In this document: in pieces, positions 5,137-9,344 of the stretch
Layout: the number at the start of each line of letters is the position of its first letter
How positions within the stretch are numbered: position 1 is the first letter of the stretch
Assembly (NCBI GenBank): GCA_003526465.1
Contig: DPWD01000009.1
Coordinates: forward strand, 1-9,344
From: Hyphomonadaceae bacterium
GTDB taxonomy: Bacteria; Pseudomonadota; Alphaproteobacteria; Caulobacterales; Aquidulcibacteraceae
DNA length: 9,344 bases
Reading direction: 5' to 3'
The notes under the pieces: generated by a model
Database searches by the model: none
Told to the model about the DNA's origin: nothing
What the model saw: the letters and a program-made list of their open reading frames with translations, nothing else
Program-made: the position numbers and the translations under genes

Positions 5137-6356
5137 TGTACCCACGATTCCTCGAGACCCCCATCCGGGAGGCCCTGAAAGACACCAGGGTTGTCGCCAT
5201 CGCCGGCCCACGCCAATCAGGCAAGTCCACGCTTGCGCGTTCAATAGCGGGGGCCGGCACAGCGTATTTGAGCCTCGACGAAGCGACTACCTTCAAGGCG
5301 GCGACCGACGACCCGACGGGCTTCATCCGCAGAACACGCGGGCTGACAATTATCGATGAAATCCAGCGCGTGCCCGAGTTGATGTTGGCCATCAAATTGG
5401 CCGTTGACGAGGATGCGACACCGGGGCGATTTCTGATCACCGGCTCCGCCGACATCCGCATGCTGCCCACGATCCAGGATTCGCTCGCGGGCCGCATTCA
5501 GGTTTTCGAGCTGCTGCCGCTTTCGCGCGACGAGATCGGCGGCCGCCGTGCCACCTTCCTCGCTGATGCATTCCAGGGCCGACCGCCTGACGGCGGCGCC
5601 TTGGATCCGGCGGAGCTCCAGCGCCTAGTGGCGGCGGGGGGTTTTCCCGAAGCGCTTGCCCGCACCAATCGAGCGCGCCGTCGCGATTGGTTTGAGGCCT
5701 ATTCCCGAGCGCTCATCGAACAAGACCTAGCCGACATTGCCAACCTCGATCGGCGACGCGACATGCCCAGGCTCGTCGAACTCCTCGCGCAACACTGCAG
5801 CGAGATGGTCAACCTCACCCAACTCGGGGCGCAATTGGGCATGGATCGTAAGACGGTCGATCGCCACGTTGGCGTGCTTGAGCAGATGTTTCTGGTGCGG
5901 CGCGTGCGGCCATGGTTCCGCAACGAACTGAAGCGCCTTGCGAAGGCGCCCAAACTGCACTTCCTCGACTCAGGTCTAGCGGCCGCCATGCGGCGGCTGG
6001 AGCCGGAGACGCTGGGCCCAGATCGTGTATCCCTGGGCCCAATCGTCGAAACGTTCGTGTTTTCGGAACTCTCTAAGCAAGCCAGTTGGTCCGAGGAACG
6101 GGTCAACATTCACCATTATCGCGATCATGACGGAGGCGAGATCGATTTTATCCTCGAGAATTGGGGCCGCAAAGTTGTCGCTCTCGAAGTGAAAGCGGGC
6201 GCCACGGTGAAGCCGGAAGCGTTTGCGCCGATGCGTAAACTTGCGGCCACCCTAGGCGACAGTTTTGCGCTCGGGGTTGTCTTGTACGATGGGCGCCAGC
6301 GCCTCCAATATGGCGAAAAACTCTGGGCGGCGCCGATCGCTTCACTTTGGGCGTAG
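5136..6356 (+). CDS. AAA ATPase with C-terminal DUF4143 (AAA_14 family)
   Basis: A 406-residue protein, the full normal length of this family. The P-loop GPRQSGKST is at residues 24-32, Walker B LTIIDEIQ at 70-77 and a sensor-like ITGSAD at 101-106. The middle (about 210-260) looks like a winged helix (NLTQLGAQLGMDRKTVDRHV). The DUF4143 tail has VETFVFSEL near 304-312, EIDFIL at 335-340 and LEVKAG at 350-355; D337, E351 and K353 fit a PD-(D/E)xK nuclease-like fold. The N-terminus MYPRFLETPI matches the family start, so ATG 5136 is right although no ribosome binding site is visible. The cellular role of DUF4143 ATPases is unsettled; many sit alone in accessory regions, as here. A toxin-, defence- or mobile-element-linked role would be a guess. 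Confidence 0.9.
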   Translation: MYPRFLETPIREALKDTRVVAIAGPRQSGKSTLARSIAGAGTAYLSLDEATTFKAATDDPTGFIRRTRGLTIIDEIQRVPELMLAIKLAVDEDATPGRFLITGSADIRMLPTIQDSLAGRIQVFELLPLSRDEIGGRRATFLADAFQGRPPDGGALDPAELQRLVAAGGFPEALARTNRARRRDWFEAYSRALIEQDLADIANLDRRRDMPRLVELLAQHCSEMVNLTQLGAQLGMDRKTVDRHVGVLEQMFLVRRVRPWFRNELKRLAKAPKLHFLDSGLAAAMRRLEPETLGPDRVSLGPIVETFVFSELSKQASWSEERVNIHHYRDHDGGEIDFILENWGRKVVALEVKAGATVKPEAFAPMRKLAATLGDSFALGVVLYDGRQRLQYGEKLWAAPIASLWA

Positions 6357-6453
6357 GTCCGCGCAGGTGTGGAACGGCTGGCGGACAGATGACGAAGGTA
6401 GCAACGTCGGAAGAAAACGAGCGCTAACATAAGAGTACCACTGTCTTCCTATT

Positions 6454-6606
6454 GCCCCTTGCACGACGCGCCGCCGGCGGTCGTGCTTTTTCAGACGCCC
6501 CTCGCCGCGACACCTTCGATCGGACATCGCGCACAGGCTGGGTCAAGGATCGCGCGTTAGCGCGACCCGAAGGGCCTCGTCCTTGACGCAGTCGAGCACG
6601 GTGTCA
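6454..6606 (-). repeat. Copy B of the ~154-bp inverted dispersed repeat, between convergent genes
   Basis: This is the inverted partner of 3157-3310. It shares the opening block GCCCCTTGCACGACGCGCCG, a middle block GACGCCCCTCGC, and the folded core at 6542-6587. In that core GTCAAGGA/TCCTTGAC encloses TCGCGC-gtta-GCGCGA and CCC-gaa-GGG. It begins about 100 bases after the ATPase stop and runs through the stop codon of the Thg1-like gene (6604-6606), so again it fills the space between two convergent genes. The region between the outer blocks (about 6510-6540) is the least conserved. Confidence 0.85.
6461..6491 (+). terminator. Rho-independent terminator for the ATPase gene
   Basis: GCACGAC (6461-6467) pairs with GTCGTGC (6480-6486), with a further GC-rich inner stem, and is followed directly by TTTTT (6487-6491). 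It lies 105 bases after the ATPase stop and is built from the left end of repeat copy B. Copy A has the same stem but has lost the outer base pair and the T-tract. Confidence 0.7.
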
Positions 6607-7416
6607 GGCTCTGATCGTCGCCACGGGCCTCGCTCCACATCCAAAAATCAGTTCGACCCGATCCTGTCGGGCTGCGAGCGGCGTCAATTCCAGGTCAATG
6701 ACGCGTGACCGCATCACCGGTCCTTGCGGGCGGTGTGGCTCTGGAATGCGCGCGAGGGCCTCCGCTGAAAGCGTCGTCTCGACCGGGCGCTTTGCGAGAT
6801 AGCGCCCGAGCCGATTGGCTACCGGGAACACCTCCATCGACACGCCAATCTCCGCCAGCATCGCCACCAGCTCGGCGGCGGACTTGCCGCGCAACTGTCC
6901 AGGCGTGAAGTTCGCCTGCGCCACCATCTGCACAGCGTTCCGGGCGGCGTCCTGTTCGCGCCAGATCAGCGCGTTGACCGCTTCGACGCGCGAGGGGACG
7001 TTGAACACCCGGCAATCGAACGACGGAATGATGCGTTCGACGCGCTCGGGCCACGCCTCGGCCGCAAGCAGTGTGAATTTCGCCGACGCAATCGCGGCTA
7101 GCACGGACACGATCTTGAACACGCGCCCGCCGAAGATCGGCTCGCTCTCCGGCGTCTCGCGTTCGAGGATCAAGGTGATCTCGTCGCTCTGGGTATAGCC
7201 GACCAATGCTTGCGTCTGTTCGATCAGGTGCGCCGTGACGGCGCGCATGAGCTCCGACATGCGGGCATCGAAGGGCTTGTCCATGCCGCGCGTGAAGGTG
7301 GAGAAGGCGCGGCCGTCAAGCCGCACGACCAAGGGCAGGTCCGCGGAGATCAGGCGCTCGGTTTCGACGCCCTCATATGCCTTCATGCGATCGCCGAGGT
7401 TATCCTGGCTGGCCAT
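6604..7416 (-). CDS. thg1: Thg1-like 3'-5' nucleotidyltransferase (tRNA-His guanylyltransferase family)
   Basis: A 270-residue enzyme of the Thg1 superfamily, which adds nucleotides to RNA 5' ends in the reverse (3'-5') direction. Eukaryotic Thg1 adds G-1 to tRNA-His; bacterial Thg1-like proteins can repair 5'-truncated tRNAs by templated addition. The metal-binding motif RLDGRAF (Asp34) and the catalytic pair in YTQSDE (Asp78, Glu79) are intact, followed by family-like PSFDCRVFNVPS and WREQDAARNA. The HINNLYN motif of true Thg1 is absent, the usual mark of Thg1-like proteins. ATG 7416 has GGAAG 5 bases upstream. It follows the MqsA-like gene by 45 bases on the same strand and is probably co-transcribed with it. 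Its stop codon lies within repeat copy B. The natural substrate cannot be told from sequence. Confidence 0.9.
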   Translation of the reverse strand: MASQDNLGDRMKAYEGVETERLISADLPLVVRLDGRAFSTFTRGMDKPFDARMSELMRAVTAHLIEQTQALVGYTQSDEITLILERETPESEPIFGGRVFKIVSVLAAIASAKFTLLAAEAWPERVERIIPSFDCRVFNVPSRVEAVNALIWREQDAARNAVQMVAQANFTPGQLRGKSAAELVAMLAEIGVSMEVFPVANRLGRYLAKRPVETTLSAEALARIPEPHRPQGPVMRSRVIDLELTPLAARQDRVELIFGCGARPVATIRA

Positions 7417-7461
7417 ATCTCTTCCCTACGGCTCGGCTCGTGCGCCACGCCGCGCAAAGCC

Positions 7462-7863
7462 TCACGCGGCGGATCGGATCGACTTGAGAAACTCCACCTC
7501 TTCGGGATGGCGGTCGAGGAGTTCGATCAAGGCCACCGCCGCATCGCTTGGCGCCATGGCGCCGCTCTCGTATTTCTGGAACGCGCGCCGGCCGCCGCCG
7601 ATGAGACGGCCGGCTTCTTCCTGCGTCAGCTTGAGCCGCTTACGCACCTTGCGCACATGGGCGGCGTAGGCGGCTTTCAGCTCCTGGAACACGCGGTCGG
7701 ATTCGGCCAGGTCGGCGCCGGAATGGATGGAATCGCTGTGGTCATCGGGATACCAGCCCGGCACGCTGGCCACCCGCGTCATCGAGCCGAACTTCACCCT
7801 CTGCCGGCGCACGCCGCGCCGCAGGGCCTTGCCGGTCTCGGGATGAATACGCGTCTTAGTCAT
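7462..7863 (-). CDS. mqsA: MqsA-family helix-turn-helix protein lacking the zinc-binding cysteines
   Basis: A 133-residue protein with an MqsA-like layout. The N-terminal part (1-50) contains VPGWYPDDHSDSIHSG, where E. coli MqsA has its zinc-binding segment. A linking helix follows (51-68), then an XRE-type HTH (about 69-125) reading RKRLKLTQEEAGRLIGGGRR, AFQKYESG and a tail LLDRHPEEVEFL. There is no cysteine at all, so the zinc site is lost. ATG 7861-7863 has AGAGG 8 bases upstream. MqsA normally neutralises MqsR and represses the operon, but no MqsR-like gene is present on either side; the next gene downstream is the Thg1-like enzyme. It may be an orphan regulator of that gene or the partner of an unrelated toxin. 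Upstream space is short, because the carboxylesterase remnant begins within about 25-40 bases. Confidence 0.8.
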   Translation of the reverse strand: MTKTRIHPETGKALRRGVRRQRVKFGSMTRVASVPGWYPDDHSDSIHSGADLAESDRVFQELKAAYAAHVRKVRKRLKLTQEEAGRLIGGGRRAFQKYESGAMAPSDAAVALIELLDRHPEEVEFLKSIRSAA

Positions 7864-7887
7864 TGCCGACCTCTTTGAATGACGTGA

Positions 7888-8223
7888 GACCGCCCTTGGA
7901 CAGACGCTGACCGCGAATTGGCGGAAACCATGGCGGCCTATTGGACGAACTTCGCCAAGACCGGCGATCCCAACGGCGAAGGCTTGCCAGAATGGCCCGC
8001 TTTCGCATCGTCACGCCAGAGCGCGCTCTTGATCGGAGAGGATATCCGTGCAGGCGAGATTCCGAACCATGCGAATCTCGCGGCGATCGATCGGCTTTAT
8101 GGGGCCGTGCGCGTGGTGCTGAAGTACGGCGCTCTGATCGCGGGCGCGACAGTGCTCGCCGTCCTCGCTCTATTGTGGTGGCTTGCATCAACACTGTTGC
8201 TTCGTCGAGAAGCGACCGCTTGA
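7888..8223 (+). pseudogene. C-terminal remnant of a type B carboxylesterase with a terminal membrane helix
   Basis: The frame is open from 7888 and resembles the end of type B carboxylesterases from about 7903: DADRELAETMAAYWTNFAKT, GDPNGEGLPEWPAF, then GEDIRAGEIPN and AAIDRLY. The catalytic Ser-Glu-His region and some 400 residues of the usual enzyme are missing, so this is a dead 5'-truncated piece. After the family end a hydrophobic stretch (about 8122-8202, YGALIAGATVLAVLALLWWL) looks like a membrane helix, unusual for this enzyme but intact to the TGA at 8221. A downstream start (TTG 7918 or ATG 7930) could give a roughly 100-residue membrane peptide, but I see no ribosome binding site for one. 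Confidence 0.75.
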
Positions 8224-8254
8224 CCCACCTCAAACAGCGCCTGCCTCTGTGAGG

Positions 8255-8659
8255 CTATGCAAAGCGCACTACCGCGATCGGCGGCAGATGCGCGCTCACA
8301 TGGGTCCACGCTTTCCCACCGTTCTCGCTGATCCAGAGATTGCCCGTCGTCGAGCCCATGGCCAGGCGTGCGCCCGCGTCGTCCACCGCCAGCGCATGGC
8401 GATAGACAAGGTCATAGCAATCGGCCTGCGGCAGACCTTCACTCAGGCTCTCAAAGCTTGCGCCGCCGTCGCGCGTGCGCGTCACCACAAGCCTGCCGTC
8501 CACCGGCACCCGGTACTGATCCTTGATGCCCGGGACAAACCATGCCGTGTTGGCGTCCTTGGGATCGGCCGCCACGGCGAAGCCGAACACGGCCGGTTTC
8601 ACGTCGCGCATCTCCTTGAAGGTCTCCGCGCCGTCGATCGAACGCCTTCTGAAACGGAA
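8255..8659 (-). pseudogene. C-terminal remnant of a BNR/sialidase-like beta-propeller protein
   Basis: About 130 codons resemble the last blades of WD40/YVTN/BNR-like (exo-alpha-sialidase-type) proteins. The repeat signatures are RSIDGAETFKEM, then TRTRDGGASFESLSEGLP and ISENGGKAWTHVSAHLPP, each an S/T-x-D/N-G-G/A-x-S/T/A-F/W Asp-box. Between them is DPKDANTAWFVPGIKDQYRV. The frame is closed by a stop at 8660-8662 just ahead of the first blade, and the several hundred residues that should precede it are absent, so the gene is 5'-truncated. A start at ATG 8611 would give a 118-residue protein cut in the middle of the propeller, unlikely to fold. It is convergent with the carboxylesterase remnant, 31 bases away. 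Confidence 0.75.
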
Positions 8660-8671
8660 TCATTGCGCACT

Positions 8672-8713
8672 CCCTTGGGGTGAGGTCACCCGCGCCGCGC
8701 CACGACCCAAGGG
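8672..8713. repeat. Inverted repeat CCCTTGGG/CCCAAGGG with an inner palindrome
   Basis: CCCTTGGG (8672-8679) and CCCAAGGG (8706-8713) form an 8-bp stem. Overlapping its left arm, GGTGA-gg-TCACC (8679-8690) forms another. It lies in the 127 bases between two gene remnants. No T-tract; role unknown, chance is possible in such GC-rich DNA. Confidence 0.35.
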
Positions 8714-8786
8714 CCAAACAAGCTCCGTCGCTGCATTGTTACGAGCGGAAGGAATGGCGCCCCAAAATTGACGCCGGCGTCGGGGA

Positions 8787-9002
8787 CTACGTATTCACGT
8801 CGATGGTGAGCGTTGTTGGACGCCGGCAGCGCGCGCGCCGATCCCGGTCTTTCGCGACCGCGATCGGAACCGCCACCGCAACGCCCCCGCGCGGCAACGC
8901 ATGGACGATGGGTCGATCCGACTGGAGCTTGGCGAGTTCCACTGCGAGCAGACGACCGGCGCTTGCGCGATCGGCGAACGGTGTGGCGTAGGCGGGGCTC
9001 AT
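8787..9002 (-). pseudogene. N-terminal remnant of a phosphoribosyltransferase
   Basis: The first 50 or so residues match the start of alphaproteobacterial phosphoribosyltransferase-family proteins of about 200-220 residues: TPFADRASAGRLLAVELAKL, then RPIVHALPRGGVAVAVPIA. After that the expected LDLLLVRKIG segment and the whole PRPP-binding loop are missing. The frame continues through unrelated KDRDRRARCRRPTTL to a stop at 8787. ATG 9002 has a GGGGGCGAG-like site upstream, so expression of a dead-end 71-residue peptide is possible but not catalysis. I judge it a 3'-truncated pseudogene. Confidence 0.75.
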
Positions 9003-9020
9003 CGCGCTCGCCCCCAACAC

Positions 9021-9179
9021 GGGCGCTGTTCAGCTCAGCGAGCCGACGACATCGCGGTACTGGGTTTCGCTGAACGCCAGCGCGGACGCGTCTCTCCCCG
9101 GCGAGTGCCGAAGCGCCCTTTCCTGGAAGACTCGCCGAAAGAGTCGGAATTCGCTGAGTTTCGCGCTACACTGCAAACC
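9021..9179. other. Divergent intergenic region upstream of the NfeD-like gene
   Basis: No gene is seen in these 159 bases. GCTACA at 9165-9170 resembles an alphaproteobacterial -10 element and lies only 9 bases before the ATG at 9180, and no Shine-Dalgarno sequence is visible. A leaderless transcript is therefore possible, but I see no convincing -35 element. Confidence 0.3.
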
Positions 9180-9344
9180 ATGGCCCTGAAGCGGCTGTTG
9201 ATTTTTGCGCTCTTGGCGCTGCTGGCGCTGGCCGCGCCGCGCGTGCTGGCTCAGCCCGAGGCCGGGCCCGTGCTGTTAGCGCGGCTCGATGGCGTGATCG
9301 GCCCGCCCGCGACCCATCAGGTAAAGAACGCGATCGAGGCGGCG
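9180..9344 (+). CDS. NfeD-type membrane serine protease, N-terminal part only (runs off the window)
   Basis: ATG 9180 opens a frame that stays open to the last base (55 codons). It starts with a clear signal peptide: Lys-Arg at 4-5, a Leu/Ala-rich core (residues 6-19), and a probable cleavage after RVLA at residue 24. Mature sequence PVLLARLDGVIGPPATHQV (residues 30-48) matches the first strand and helix of the ClpP-class protease domain of long NfeD proteins, usually written as 'hydrophobic strand-DGxIGPATA'. Those proteins are periplasm-facing serine proteases with C-terminal membrane helices and an OB-fold, usually next to a stomatin/SPFH gene, which would lie to the right. Catalytic Ser and Lys lie beyond the window, so the call rests on a short stretch. 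Confidence 0.65.
   Translation, partial: MALKRLLIFALLALLALAAPRVLAQPEAGPVLLARLDGVIGPPATHQVKNAIEAA

Noticed and set aside
3157..6606. Composite transposon or invertible segment bounded by the 154-bp inverted repeats
   Set aside because: No transposase lies between them, the attR sits inside the interval, the repeats have no terminal inverted repeats of their own, and identity of about four in five is low for efficient homologous inversion.
7210..7878. Plus-strand open frame of 222 codons
   Set aside because: It is antisense to the MqsA-like gene and the 5' end of the Thg1-like gene, both of which have clear family motifs; long antisense frames are common in GC-rich DNA.
8183..8683. Plus-strand open frame of 166 codons
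   Set aside because: Antisense to the beta-propeller remnant, whose Asp-box repeats make the minus strand the real one.
1..9344. CRISPR array
   Set aside because: The only regularly spaced short repeats (5071-5136) have a 22-base total period with no separate spacers, and no cas gene is present.

Overview
The window is GC-rich and, from its gene content, most likely comes from an alphaproteobacterium. The relaxase, the integrase with an N-terminal arm domain, the Thg1-like enzyme and the NfeD start all suit that class, and Caulobacterales/Hyphomonadaceae is my best guess. This is family resemblance read by eye, with no database search behind it.

Left part (1 to about 4854): the right end of an integrated mobile element. 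It holds the C-terminal part of a DUF3363/RlxS-type relaxase, an excisionase-like HTH protein, a compact HTH-PIN-RHH operon that looks like a toxin-antitoxin module, and a tyrosine integrase on the opposite strand facing inward. Just beyond the integrase start lies the 3' part of a CAU-anticodon tRNA gene (4808-4854) without its 5' half. That is what the distal junction (attR) of an element inserted in a tRNA gene should look like. The intact tRNA would then lie left of the window. No conjugation (tra/trb) genes follow the relaxase here, so the element may be mobilizable only, or decayed.

Middle (4855-7863): a gene-free stretch rich in inverted and direct repeats, then an AAA ATPase of the DUF4143 family. 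Three direct repeats with an exact 22-bp period end on the ATPase start codon. Next, on the minus strand, is a two-gene unit: a cysteine-free MqsA-like HTH protein followed by a Thg1-like 3'-5' nucleotidyltransferase. No MqsR toxin is present.

Right part (7888-9344): a graveyard of gene pieces. It contains the tail of a type B carboxylesterase, the tail of a BNR/sialidase-like beta-propeller protein and the head of a phosphoribosyltransferase. After them the signal-peptide start of an NfeD-type membrane protease runs off the window.

The most notable unexplained structure is a roughly 154-bp sequence present twice in inverted orientation (3157-3310 and 6454-6606). Each copy sits exactly between two convergent genes, one copy inside the mobile element and one outside. 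Both copies keep the same folded core (a potential three-way junction) and a second hairpin. In the right copy that hairpin is followed by a T-tract and should act as a terminator.
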